A stretch of 48,198 nt of DNA from Mesostigma viride (lineage: Eukaryota > Streptophyta > Mesostigmatophyceae > Mesostigmatales > Mesostigmataceae), in NCBI GenBank assembly GCA_009746045.1, contig RPFO01000105.1:1-48198 (forward strand), read 5' to 3'. The position numbers were made by a program, and so were the translations under genes. Under the pieces are notes generated by a model, which was given only the letters and a program-made list of their open reading frames with translations, had not been told where the DNA came from and did no database searches. Shown here one piece after another: positions 19,068 through 27,773 of the stretch; the stretch's first letter is position 1; each line of letters begins with the position of its first letter.

Positions 19068-19454
19068 TCAGTTCCACGAGCCTCGCTCGATCGCACGGAT
19101 GGCGTCGGCGATCTTCCGGCCCATCAACTCGGCCCCCTCGCCCCTCCCGCTCGGCCGGGGCACGGGATCGTTCTCCCTCGCGCCCCTCTCCGCGAACCGC
19201 TGCTCGAACCGGTTTTCCAGTCGGGGGTCGAACTCGAGAGGCACGAACGGCAAGATGACGGGAGGCGGCGCGGGGGACACGCTCGCCATGGCCTTCGCCG
19301 CCGTCGCGAGGTCGAGACCGAACGCGGCGGCCCACCCCATCGGCGCCAGAGGACCCGGGTCCACCCCTACGGGCGTGGGGAGCGCGCTTTGTGGTAACGA
19401 GATCTGCGGTGACACGGCCCCGTCAAACGGAGCGCCCTCGAAGTCCGCCATCAT
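19068..19454 (-). CDS. Hypothetical Pro-rich protein
   Basis: About 128 residues from ATG 19,454 (MMADFEGAPFDG). The N-terminal half is Pro/Ala-rich and probably disordered. The C-terminal half has an arginine-rich helix (LENRFEQRFAERGAREND) and ends AIRAIERGSWN. It lies 31 bases upstream of the start of the preceding minus-strand gene, so the two could be co-oriented with separate AT-rich promoters. No known family. Confidence 0.4.
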   Translation of the reverse strand: MMADFEGAPFDGAVSPQISLPQSALPTPVGVDPGPLAPMGWAAAFGLDLATAAKAMASVSPAPPPVILPFVPLEFDPRLENRFEQRFAERGARENDPVPRPSGRGEGAELMGRKIADAIRAIERGSWN

Positions 19455-19656
19455 TATACCGTACACAATGGAAAGAAAATTAGCCCCCGCCGAACGGCAT
19501 CATGATGAAGGGGGCCCTCGCGTGATGCCGGCGACGCCGGTGAGCGGCGCCGGAGTGACTCCTCTTGATGAACCTGCCCGTGGTCTTGCTCCGAAGCGGC
19601 ATGATTGGTTTGGTATACACGAAGGACAGATTTTATTTTGGACGGATGGGTATAAG

Positions 19657-20238
19657 ATGGACCGACTGTGGATCGCGATCATCGCATTGTCGATCGCCAT
19701 CGCGTTCCTGATCCTCTATCTCGCGAGTCGCAGGCGACGCGGGAACGGGGCGCGGACCGTGACGCCGGACAAGATCGACCCGACGTACGCGGGCACCCCC
19801 TTGTTCCCCGTGTCGCGCGCCACCGGCGAGCAGTTCGCCGAGAAGAAGCGGGAGCACCGCGAGTTCCAGTGGAAGTCGGTGGACGGCGCGACGACGCGCT
19901 TGCGACTCGTGTCCGCCGACGGGAAACTCGGCCTGGTCGAGATCGTGTCGTCGCCCGAACAGTCGAACCACGTGCCCATCGAGGTGCAGCGGGCCAGCGG
20001 CGTGGGCGTGATGGACGCGGAGACGGCCGTACAAACGATTCGCGACAAAAACGCGCCCGATTGGACGGTAGCTGGAGGGGGTCCGGTCGGCATGTCGTCC
20101 GCCTACGAGGACATGATGTACGTCGTCTTGAAGCGCGTCGACTCGACCGACCACAAACTGGTCCTGTTCCGCCCCGTCGTCGTAACCGAAAACAAGGCGT
20201 TCAAGGACGTGTCGTCCAGCCGACGGGAAGACGAGTAG
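19657..20238 (+). CDS. N-terminally anchored membrane protein
   Basis: 193 residues from ATG 19,657, which follows a short AT-rich stretch (AGATTTTATTTTGG). Residues 4-24 are a strong signal-anchor (LWIAIIALSIAIAFLILYLA) followed by an Arg cluster, giving a single-pass protein with a soluble domain of about 165 residues. That domain is mixed alpha/beta (TTRLRLVSADGKLGLVEIVSS; YVVLKRVDSTDHKLVLFRPVVV) without recognisable catalytic motifs. A longer ORF begins upstream but crosses the promoter-like region. Likely virion or endomembrane protein by analogy with other giant virus anchors. Confidence 0.65.
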   Translation: MDRLWIAIIALSIAIAFLILYLASRRRRGNGARTVTPDKIDPTYAGTPLFPVSRATGEQFAEKKREHREFQWKSVDGATTRLRLVSADGKLGLVEIVSSPEQSNHVPIEVQRASGVGVMDAETAVQTIRDKNAPDWTVAGGGPVGMSSAYEDMMYVVLKRVDSTDHKLVLFRPVVVTENKAFKDVSSSRREDE

Positions 20239-20347
20239 AAAGGTCGGTCCGGCGGGATGTCATTGACGCACCGATCGCAACCATGCTCGCGACTTCCGCA
20301 TTCCAACACCCGACGTCCGTCGTCTCCGCGCCTGTCCCCACGGGCGC

Positions 20348-20800
20348 GTGCCGTGGTGGACGTGCGCCCACTGCGTGTACCGCACCGAACCGGATCCCCC
20401 TTGCGACCCGGCCCCAAAGTCGAAGAAGAGCGGCTGCGTCCACGGGCGCAGCAAGAGGAGGTGTCGGGTGTGCACCCCCTCCTCCTACTGTCCGTGCGGG
20501 AAGTTCAAGTACAGCTGCCACGCGTGCAAGGGCTCCGCCTTGTGCGAACACGACAAACAACGATCCCGGTGCCGCGAATGTAAAGAGAAACGGACCGGCG
20601 GGAGCCAGATTTGCGCGCACCTCCGCCTGCGAGGCGAGTGCAGAGACTGTCGTCTACTCGGACAAGGGGGCGGGGGACTGTGCGAGTGCGACCCCCCCAG
20701 GCGGCGGCGGCATTGCAAGGCCTGTCGCTCGCGAAACGAAACGCGCGACCGTGGTGTCGACGCAAAACAAGATGTGCATGAGTTGCCCGAGGGCGAATAA
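20348..20800 (+). CDS. Cys-rich repeat protein (CxH...CxxC type)
   Basis: 150 residues with about 22 Cys. The repeating unit C-x-H-x(6-7)-C-x-x-C-x-G appears at least four times (CVHGRSKRRCRVC, CEHDKQRSRCREC, CAHLRLRGECRDC, CECDPPRRRRHCKAC), each likely binding one zinc ion. Arrays of this type recur in giant viruses of protists; their function is not established. The first CAHC pair may belong to an N-terminal half-unit. Coding may begin earlier (ATG 20,282) through a frameshift. Its 3' end overlaps antisense with the conserved membrane protein at 20,654-20,959, an overlap of 147 bases. Confidence 0.68.
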   Translation: MPWWTCAHCVYRTEPDPPCDPAPKSKKSGCVHGRSKRRCRVCTPSSYCPCGKFKYSCHACKGSALCEHDKQRSRCRECKEKRTGGSQICAHLRLRGECRDCRLLGQGGGGLCECDPPRRRRHCKACRSRNETRDRGVDAKQDVHELPEGE

Positions 20801-20959
20801 AGATGCAAACATGATAATAAAGTTTATTTCCCAATACCGACTCAACATCCATGCAATGAGGATCGTGCCCACTAAGTCCACAACTGCTACGTCTAAGATC
20901 CTGTACGCGTGCGCGCCCTCTCGGGGCGCTCCAAACACGTCTTTCCACTCGCAAGCCAT
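20654..20959 (-). CDS. Conserved giant-virus small membrane protein
   Basis: 101 residues. The pattern W-x-x-x-F-G-x-P-x-x-G-x-H-x-x-R...D-x-x-x-V-D...membrane segment...second membrane segment ...H-x-x-F-C-V-x-T is, to my recollection, shared by many nucleocytoplasmic large DNA viruses (here WKDVFGAPREGAHAYR and LMHILFCVDTT). Two membrane segments lie at about residues 26-44 and 47-68. The conserved part ends near residue 72; the Pro/Ala-rich tail runs antisense into the Cys-rich gene. The start at 20,959 is six bases from the end of the co-oriented upstream gene at 20,965. Virion membrane role inferred. Confidence 0.7.
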   Translation of the reverse strand: MACEWKDVFGAPREGAHAYRILDVAVVDLVGTILIAWMLSRYWEINFIIMFASLFALGQLMHILFCVDTTVARFVSRATGLAMPPPPGGVALAQSPAPLSE

Positions 20960-20964
20960 TCGTA

Positions 20965-22074
20965 CTATAGAGCCCGAGGATTATCCGCGAGCCGCACCCC
21001 TTTCACCCAATCGGCTTTGACGCCCTTGATCTTCTTGTCGGAAACGAACTCGATCCCGCTGGGCTCGAAGATGGCGCGCAGGTCCTCGACGGTCGTCCTC
21101 CCTTCCCGGCGTGCCATAGCGGGTCACCCAGAAACTGGCCGAGGTAGGCCTTGCGAAATCCTTCACTTTGGTGTACCCGTCCTTGCACAGGACGACGAGG
21201 GGGGACGCCAAGAACGCCTCCGCGTTCTCGAGGGTGGGCACGGCCGCGGGCGCCGCTTCTGACGCGCGCTCGGGGACGGCGGGGTCGGGACGGTCGGGCG
21301 CATCCTCGTCCTCGAACGTGCGCAGGGAGTCCCAGGGTGGCCAACGAGCCCTCTCGTGGAAGAAGTCCATCCGCCCGCGCTTGAAGTTCGGGTTCATGTC
21401 CCACACCTTGTCACTGAGTCTGCGGCGATGCTCGAGCATCCACCTCTTGACTTCCCGCGGCACGCGCGCCTTCTTCTGCGCCATGACGAGGAAGAGCGCG
21501 TGCAAGTGGCAGGTCTTGTACTTCTCCTCGGTGCCGAGATTCTCGACGCCTGTCCTGTCCAGCCTGTCGATGATCTCGTTGGTGAGCTCGTCCTTCACGC
21601 CGTCGCCCGCATACTTCATGAGCGCGCCCGCCACCATCCCGAGACGCGTGCGGCCCTTGAAGACCGCGAAATCCGACAGGTCGAGGTCCGACATCACTCC
21701 GTTGGACACGACCCCGCGGTTGTCGTTGACGAAGAAACCGGTGGTCCGCTTCGTCCCGAGCCCACCGCCGCACGAGTACCCGTGCCGCTCGAAGAGCGCG
21801 TTCCAGAACCGCTTGTCCTGTTGGAACCGCGCCTCGTGGTCGTACCTGTCCCCCCCTTGTCCTCCATGAAATCGGAGAACGCCTCGAACACGCGCGCGGT
21901 CTTGGCCGTGTGCTCCGGCCCCTTGACGACGCGGTCCGTCTCGAGGAACTCGTGAAAGAGCCGCGCCAGACGCGTCTCCTCGTCCGTGAGAGATCGGTAA
22001 AGCGGCTCGTCGAGGGCCCGCAGCAGCTCGTCGACGCGCGCGCGGTCATCCTCGGATGACCAGTCGGTCGCCAT
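20965..22074 (-). CDS. Hypothetical protein (frame-broken)
   Basis: One chain of about 370 residues through three frames: start at ATG 22,074 (MATDWSSEDD), a shift in the C-run near 21,850, another near 21,105-21,115, and stop at 20,965-20,967. Blocks: an N-terminal helical part (LYRSLTDEETRLARLFHEFLE); a central region RFWNALFERHGYSCGGGLGTKRTTGFFVNDNRG split over the first break; LDLSDFAVFKGRTRLGMVAG; a helical stretch; an acidic Pro linker (DEDAPDRPDP); and a C-terminal domain ending DWVKGVRLADNPRAL. No family recognised. It overlaps the start of the upstream gene by about 28 bases and abuts the membrane gene, so the three form a minus-strand block. Confidence 0.5.
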
Positions 22075-22435
22075 GTCGCTCGACGACGCGTGTCGGCTCG
22101 TCGCACTCATCCTGCTCGAAGGCGGACCCGACTCTCTTGATGGAGGAGGCGAGGAGGAGGATACGCCCCGCGACCTGCTCCGGAAACACCGACGACTTGA
22201 GAGCGATCTTCTCGATGGCCTCGTCCGCTGCCTCGACGCAGACTTCCAACACGTCCTTCCAGTCGCCTTCCGGAAACTTTTGCTTGCGAATAATTTGGCC
22301 GGCGATGACGACGTTCTTGCCCACGCAGTACTCGGCTACCTCGTCCTCGTCGATGGACACTCGCTCCAGAACGATTTCGTCGCACGCGGACAGGTGGCGG
22401 GTGTAGAAGTCGACGAGTCGCAGCGCACGTTCCAT
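22046..22435 (-). CDS. Hypothetical acidic helical protein
   Basis: 129 residues from ATG 22,435, preceded on its strand by an AT-rich promoter-like stretch (CTATAAATTTGTC). The composition is balanced and protein-like: LVDFYTRHL, an acidic segment with SIDEDEVAEYC, IAGQIIRKQKF, and a helix with VCVEAADEAIEKIAL. No recognised domain. The 3' end overlaps the next gene's start by about 28 bases. The upstream spacer is shared with the divergent OTU gene at 22,514. Confidence 0.5.
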   Translation of the reverse strand: MERALRLVDFYTRHLSACDEIVLERVSIDEDEVAEYCVGKNVVIAGQIIRKQKFPEGDWKDVLEVCVEAADEAIEKIALKSSVFPEQVAGRILLLASSIKRVGSAFEQDECDEPTRVVERHGDRLVIRG

Positions 22436-22513
22436 CCACCGACAAATTTATAGTATAGTGTATGTTCGATATTCGATGCGCGGAGGCCTCGCGAGGAGGC
22501 GAGACCGGGCTTT

Positions 22514-23221
22514 ATGGAGTCCGGAATCGTGTCGGCTCGAACCGCGACGACATCCCGCGCGCCCCGCGCAGACCGACACGTCGCGATCCCGTCCGTCCGC
22601 ATGATGGACGGCTCGGATCGCACGGACCGCGTGCGAACGGTCGAGTGCGGATCGGCTCCTTGGAACAACTGTTTCTACCGCAGCGTCCTTGCGAGCCTGT
22701 ACCCCGAGAGGTACCCCGCCCCGTCCACGAACGAACGGCTGTCCGTCGACGGATCCGATCTGCGCCGACGAGCGACCCGCGAACTGGCGAAGGATCCGCA
22801 CCTCTTGCGACTGGGGTTGTCGTCTTCCGACCGGCCGCGCACCGCGCAAGAGTACCTGCAAGCGCACTGGGACCGCGAGATGGCGGACTCGCCGCAGATC
22901 GAGGCGACGGCGCGCGCGTTGCGTTCGCGGATCCTGGTCTACAACGACTACGGCCGCGGGGACGTGCGCGTGCACGAGTTCGGACGGCGGTACGCCGGCG
23001 GACCGGCGCGCGTCTACTACTACTTCGACCGCCTCGGAGGGCCGGACCAGTCGGGCCACTACCAGATGGCGCTGGCGCCCTCGCCCCCTCCCGCCGCGGT
23101 CAAACCGAAACGCGGACTGCTTACGACGCTGGGCACTCTGTTCGTGGACACGGACGGTGATCTCGATTACGAAGGACTACGCGAAAGTTTCAGCACAGGA
23201 CTCATGTTTCGTGGGTTGTAA
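22514..23221 (+). CDS. OTU-like cysteine protease 1
   Basis: 235 residues with an OTU-type core. The catalytic Cys motif is APWNNCFYRSVL (C53, replacing the usual DGNCLFRA), followed by helices with LRRRATRELAKDP, a central EYLQAHWDREMADSPQIEATARAL block (the usual W-x-x-x-x-E-I-x-A-L-A region), the strand RILVYNDYG and the catalytic His motif GHYQMA (H182). OTU enzymes remove ubiquitin; in giant viruses they are thought to act on host ubiquitin signalling or in virion processing. The C-terminus has a basic linker and an acidic end. The first 30 residues are poorly constrained; ATG at residue 30 or 31 is an alternative start. It is convergent with the next gene over a 12-base gap. Confidence 0.68.
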   Translation: MESGIVSARTATTSRAPRADRHVAIPSVRMMDGSDRTDRVRTVECGSAPWNNCFYRSVLASLYPERYPAPSTNERLSVDGSDLRRRATRELAKDPHLLRLGLSSSDRPRTAQEYLQAHWDREMADSPQIEATARALRSRILVYNDYGRGDVRVHEFGRRYAGGPARVYYYFDRLGGPDQSGHYQMALAPSPPPAAVKPKRGLLTTLGTLFVDTDGDLDYEGLRESFSTGLMFRGL

Positions 23222-23233
23222 ACGCATCTTTAT

Positions 23234-23905
23234 TCATTCATGAACAAGCCCCGTTTCCGCATACTCGTGCACGTGTTCCCGGTCCAGTTCGGACCACCAC
23301 CCCATATCCCACACGGGCGAAGACGGAGGGTCGCGGCCCTCGCGCCTGAACTTGGCGGTCAGGACGTTGTAACACTTGACGACGAACGAGTAGGACCGAT
23401 TCGCGAAGTTCTTGTTCGACCCCAGACAATCGTACAGCCGGTCCCGTATCCTGGCCATCTCCGATCGACTGACCCGCTTTCCGCGCCGGGCCAGCCCGTC
23501 GTGGATCTTTCCCCACAGGATCCAAAGCTTCTCCTCCTTCCTCCCCCTGGGCGTTTCGAGGGCGTCCACGCACTCCCGGTATCGCGCGGGAGACAGGACC
23601 TTCAGGACGGCCTCCAGTTGCTCGTCCTCGCGGCCGTCGAACCGGCGACGGTCGCCGTCACTCTTTTGGCGGTACTTGAGTTCCGCGCGCACCTCCCTTT
23701 CGAGCGTCTTCGCGGGATTGATCTCCCAGTAGATCTCGTCCATCTCGGGACAGACCCCGTGCCCGGTGGGCCAACTGCGGTCCAAGATGATGCGTAAGGC
23801 CAGAGGGGGCAGCGCCTGGAACATGACGCTCGGCGGACGCGGGGTCGAAACGGGAGCGAACGTCGTCCACTCGGTGGCAGGCTCCCACCCCGCGGGCTCG
23901 GCCAT
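23234..23905 (-). CDS. Hypothetical protein
   Basis: 223 residues, intact. Features: Pro-rich N-terminus, FQALPPLALRIILDRSWPTG, then a helical and charged middle (ELKYRQKSDGDRRRF; a second helix with ECVDALETPRGRKEEKLWIL) and a C-terminal part with KCYNVLTAKFRREG and a Trp-rich end (DMGWWSELD). It could be a DNA-binding or packaging-related protein, but no motif is diagnostic. The tail meets the OTU gene tail to tail. Confidence 0.5.
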   Translation of the reverse strand: MAEPAGWEPATEWTTFAPVSTPRPPSVMFQALPPLALRIILDRSWPTGHGVCPEMDEIYWEINPAKTLEREVRAELKYRQKSDGDRRRFDGREDEQLEAVLKVLSPARYRECVDALETPRGRKEEKLWILWGKIHDGLARRGKRVSRSEMARIRDRLYDCLGSNKNFANRSYSFVVKCYNVLTAKFRREGRDPPSSPVWDMGWWSELDREHVHEYAETGLVHE

Positions 23906-23978
23906 GTCGGTAGCGTGTGGAGGGGAGCGACGTGGAGACGGACTTTATACGATCCCGTGAAACGACACGATCGATCGA

Positions 23979-24266
23979 TCACTTGCCTTTCTTTGCCTCC
24001 TCCTGCGTGGGCGCGCCCGTCTGTCCCGGGAATCGGGACAGCCACGACAGACGGACCGCGTCGGCCACCGTCGCCGGAGCGGACGGGATGCCCGTCGCCA
24101 TGTCGTCGTACTTGCGCTTGGTTTCCTTCGTCCTGGCGACGTGCATCCCGCAACTTCTCGCCACGTGGTGAACACCGCGAGCATGGATCGCGCACGTCTT
24201 CCTCCCCGGCCTGGCTTCGTTCTTGCAGCGCCCGCCGTGCGTCACCGTCTTCCTCTTACACTTCAT
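23979..24266 (-). CDS. Small CxxxT/GxRCKN zinc-binding protein
   Basis: 95 residues. The N-terminus KCKRKT..GGRCKNEARPGRKTCAIHARG matches the gene at 582-818 almost residue for residue through position 30, with the same Cys/His ligand spacing. The remainder is unlike the other copy in its annotated frame but shares a DAVRLSWL-type element with the alternative frame there. Intact. Expected to bind one zinc ion; role unknown. It lies between two other minus-strand genes. Confidence 0.6.
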   Translation of the reverse strand: MKCKRKTVTHGGRCKNEARPGRKTCAIHARGVHHVARSCGMHVARTKETKRKYDDMATGIPSAPATVADAVRLSWLSRFPGQTGAPTQEEAKKGK

Positions 24267-24282
24267 CGTCCGTACAACGAGT

Positions 24283-25899
24283 TCAGAAAAAAACGCTGGG
24301 AGGGAACAGGGACGTTCGCGGCGAAGGCGGGACGCGCCGGACGGGCGGCCACGGATACCTGGCGACGGCGCTCTGTGCTGCCGGGAACGCGTGGACGGGC
24401 GCGGTCGAGCGGAACGCGGCGGTCGACGCGAACGCGGGACGGGACGGGATGTAGGCGGGTCCCGGCGCCGGCACGGGGTACCGCGGTATTGCGTTCTGCG
24501 CGACGGGGTGGGGAGGGGCCGTCCGCGGTCGTGCGGGGGCGCTCAGGGCGTCCGCGAACCGCTGGAGAGCGTACGCTCGCTGGGCCAACACGTGCATCGA
24601 CGTAGTTTTGTGTGCCTTACGGGGGGAACGCCGCAAGGTTGGCAACTCGATGGTGGATAGCAACGCATCGAAATGGTTTACGCCATCGAAAAAAATGTAA
24701 TACGGTTCGATCGTGCTCTCCCCGAGATCTGCTCTGTACGTGAACACCGTCGCGTACCGGGGGTTGCCTTTCTCGCGGCCGATGATCGTGATGTCGTTTC
24801 GGAGGAACCGCGCCGCAAGCGCGGCCACGTCGGTATTCGCCCACTTCTTCGGGGTCTGCAAAATATTCTTGATTTCCTTCTCGTTCTTATACTCGAATAC
24901 CATTTTTCTCTCCTTTGCATCCTTAACGAACTTTGGCAAATTCTCAAGCAAACTTTTCTTCAACCATTCCGCCTTTCCCTCCAAACCCTCCTCGTTGATC
25001 TTTTCGCCTCTTCTAAACGCCCGAATGAGAGAGATCGCGTAGAACAGACAGTCCCCGTCCCCGATCGTGTGTCGTTTGTATAATATCTGATGAACACTGT
25101 TCGGAACCTGAAACGGGAACGGAGCATCGACACCCTCCATCACCTCTGGATTGTACGTCTTATTCTTTGGCTCTTTGGTGGCGGGAATTTTATCAGGCAA
25201 GGGGTGTATCGCAGGGGTGTTGGACGGTTTTACCGGTTCTTTCCTCGTGAGGTCTATCGAAAAAGTCCCGTACTGATTCACGCCGCCCAAGTCCGTGGGT
25301 TGGCCCCCCTCCCCCCCATTCGCCGGTCCGAGAGGTCGTTTGCCCATCACCTTCGATCGCGACTGTAGTACCGCGTCCCGTTTTCGCGCTTTCGGATCAG
25401 GGTTTACGATAAATGTTTGTTGCGTGTTTAAAATGCGATTAAGATTTAAACGTGGCGACCTCCTCGGGGGGTTGCTCGCATCCGCGGGGTTGCTCGCACC
25501 CGCCTTGCTAGCCCCCACTTCCTTCGAAGGGTCCACCGGGAGTTGTGCCGGCCTTTCGTTGTCGTTCGCCCCCACTCCCTTCGAAGGCCCCCCCGGGAGC
25601 TGTGCCGACCTTTCGTTGCCTTTCGCCCCCACTTCCTTCGAAGGGTCCACCGGGAGTTGTGCCGGCCTTTCGTTGCCTTTCGCCCTCACTTCCTTCGAAC
25701 GAATCTCCCCCTCCTCGGCGGACGACGACGTGGTGGTCGATGACGACGTGGTGGTCGACGACGACGTGGTGGTCGACGACGACGTGCCACTTCTCTTCCG
25801 CGCGTCACCTGGTGACGACGATTCCGACAGTTCATCAATCGCCGCGTCAGGATTTTCAGCTCGTAGTTTATCGAGATCGGATCCCTTAGGCACGAACAT
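24283..25899 (-). CDS. OTU-like cysteine protease 2 with repeat-rich N-terminus
   Basis: 538 residues, intact. Residues 36-60 are a Ser/Thr tract from a 21-base tandem repeat (DNA at about 25,725-25,790). Residues 66-130 hold three imperfect copies of an ERPAQLPVDPSKEVGAKGN-type unit. Residues about 265-420 form an OTU domain: catalytic motif GDGDCLFYAI (C284), the KWANTDVAALAARFL block, ITIIGREKGN, and NHFDALL (H409). The C-terminal 120 residues are Ala/Pro-rich and disordered. The canonical GDGDCLF and NHF motifs make an active deubiquitinase likely; target unknown. Disordered repeats may tether or localise it. Together with the gene at 22,514 the window has two divergent OTU proteins. Confidence 0.75.
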   Translation of the reverse strand: MFVPKGSDLDKLRAENPDAAIDELSESSSPGDARKRSGTSSSTTTSSSTTTSSSTTTSSSAEEGEIRSKEVRAKGNERPAQLPVDPSKEVGAKGNERSAQLPGGPSKGVGANDNERPAQLPVDPSKEVGASKAGASNPADASNPPRRSPRLNLNRILNTQQTFIVNPDPKARKRDAVLQSRSKVMGKRPLGPANGGEGGQPTDLGGVNQYGTFSIDLTRKEPVKPSNTPAIHPLPDKIPATKEPKNKTYNPEVMEGVDAPFPFQVPNSVHQILYKRHTIGDGDCLFYAISLIRAFRRGEKINEEGLEGKAEWLKKSLLENLPKFVKDAKERKMVFEYKNEKEIKNILQTPKKWANTDVAALAARFLRNDITIIGREKGNPRYATVFTYRADLGESTIEPYYIFFDGVNHFDALLSTIELPTLRRSPRKAHKTTSMHVLAQRAYALQRFADALSAPARPRTAPPHPVAQNAIPRYPVPAPGPAYIPSRPAFASTAAFRSTAPVHAFPAAQSAVARYPWPPVRRVPPSPRTSLFPPSVFF

Positions 25900-26064
25900 G
25901 AACCTAGTGATAATAGGTTTCGAGGGACCCGCCTCGACCTCCGCGCGCTCCAGGAGACGAGGGGAACGCCTCAGATCCGCGTCGGAGTTCCCGGCGCGGA
26001 CGGAGGATTCCGGAGTCGGTACTTGGGGCGACCCGTTCTGCCCTACTAATGTCTAATCACCAAG

Positions 26065-26090
26065 AAAATGTCCTCATATGAGGACATTTT
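26065..26090. repeat. 26-bp perfect palindrome, site A
   Basis: Half-site ATGTCCTCA mirrors TGAGGACAT around a TA centre, extended by A and T runs to 26 bases. A second copy with an AA centre lies at 27,787-27,806. The two bracket the low-GC island. Confidence 0.75.
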
Positions 26091-27773
26091 TAAGCATGGA
26101 TACCATTTGTAATAACTCACACATGTCAACAAATCCATGGGTACGGTATGGAACCATGTTCATTTATGATATGTTCAAGAGTAGCAATGCTTAACATCCA
26201 TGAAATATGCTCATTGTATAATTGTTTACGATTTATGAATGCAGGGGGGTCGCTACGCGAGTGACCAACAAGCACTCAAGTCAACAATATGCCCAGAAAG
26301 AAGGCAGGGCCAGGTCATGGCTGGTCCTGAAAATGCACCCAAGGTGCCCACAACATGTCTACATTACACCCTCGCTATCCTAGACCCTGCAGCCTGCCGG
26401 GGGGGGGCACAAAATGTAACTGGCAGCCAGGGACCATGGTGCAGGCCAAATAGCAGGTGTAAAGCTAGCTCAAAGCTAGCTCAGTCCAAAGAATGAAATA
26501 AGAAGCAAATACTTGCCAAGGTTAGGTCTGTGATCGTTATTGGAGGCTTGGCTGCCACCACGGTGCTCGACAATGATGCTGAAGCCTTCAATCATATATG
26601 AAGCAGATACTGCAAAGAGGCACAAATAGCAATACAAGCACAATGTAAGCATGAAAAGCTCAAGTTTCCAAGCCAGTCTAGCTCACTTGGACATGAGGTT
26701 AAGCGTTAGAAACATATGGGCAACATCCCAGCAAGCCTTGAAAAAGTTTTCAGCAACAAGGCAGTATATGTGTTAAATCAAACTACCACATTGCAACTAA
26801 GCACAGTGACTTCTACTTGCTGCTGTTTTGACGACGCAAGGCCGTTTACCTTTTCAGTGACACCACGGGAAAAGAAAGCATTACCCAGCAAACTTCCTTT
26901 AAGTTCCCCGGACATAGGCGTAATCACAACCACGACGTTGGGCATTGAAAAGAACCGGAATCATTAAGTCTGCGGGGGTTATAAGCTACGATACTCTTGA
27001 CACGCTTATTTAGAACGATGCGGTTGCGGATGACATCCGGAACCTTGTTCTTGACGTGCGCCCAGGCCGCCAGCTGCGCGGGACAGCTCAAGAAATATAT
27101 ATTAAAGGACGGTGACGCCCGGGAAGCACCCAGCCTTGCGGCAAAAGTAAAATATGGCTCGCGCTCGCCGTGGTTTTCGCCAGGCGTGACTGCGATATCA
27201 CGACGAAAAAATGGAGACTCTTTGACCCATCTAACTGCCCAGGTCCCTCTGTTGCCCGGGTCGCCCATTAACCCAGAAGCGTACCATAACCCATACTCGC
27301 GATATCCGCAGCTACTGGGCGGAAAAAGAAATTGTAAAACCGAACTGCATACTGACCTATCATGCCATCTACGTAGCTTCCAGATTTTCTTCAACGATGC
27401 CAAAATCCGTTCATGAACAATATTTTCGACATATACAAAGCACCTGCACGTCAAAAGCAGCATCTTCGAAATGACTAGATGATGATCTAAAGTTCTGTCT
27501 TCATTCGGGGCAAAATAATGGCCTATAACGTTCAGGCAAGCCTCAGAACTGGAACGACCCCATAGCCGTCACTCGACAAAATGCTCGATTACATTGCAAC
27601 GTTCTTGCTGTAGTAGGTACTTTTCCTCGCCTCATATTTTCCAGGTACGGTCGGCCCCTGTCGACCCCGGGGGCTTGGCGCGCTCAGTACCTATCCCAGT
27701 TTCGCGCCAAAACCCACCAGGGATCCTCAGGACCAACTTTGGCGCCAAAACCGCCCCCCTGACCCCCCCCGTC
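26091..27773. other. Low-GC island without a convincing gene
   Basis: GC drops well below that of both flanks, and stop codons are frequent in all frames. The only longer ORF (26,924-27,463, minus, 179 residues) has unremarkable composition and no recognised domain; I do not claim it as a gene. Short local duplications occur (for example AAAGCTAGCTC twice near 26,460). It may be inserted host or mobile DNA, since it begins and ends at the paired ATGTCCTCA palindromes. Confidence 0.5.

Noticed and set aside
25725-25790. GACGTGGTGGTCGAC tandem repeat as a regulatory array
   Set aside because: It is in frame and encodes the Ser/Thr tract of the OTU protein, so a coding microsatellite is sufficient.
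26924-27463. 179-codon minus-strand ORF in the low-GC island
   Set aside because: No domain, no promoter and composition like background; kept only as a remark in the island entry.
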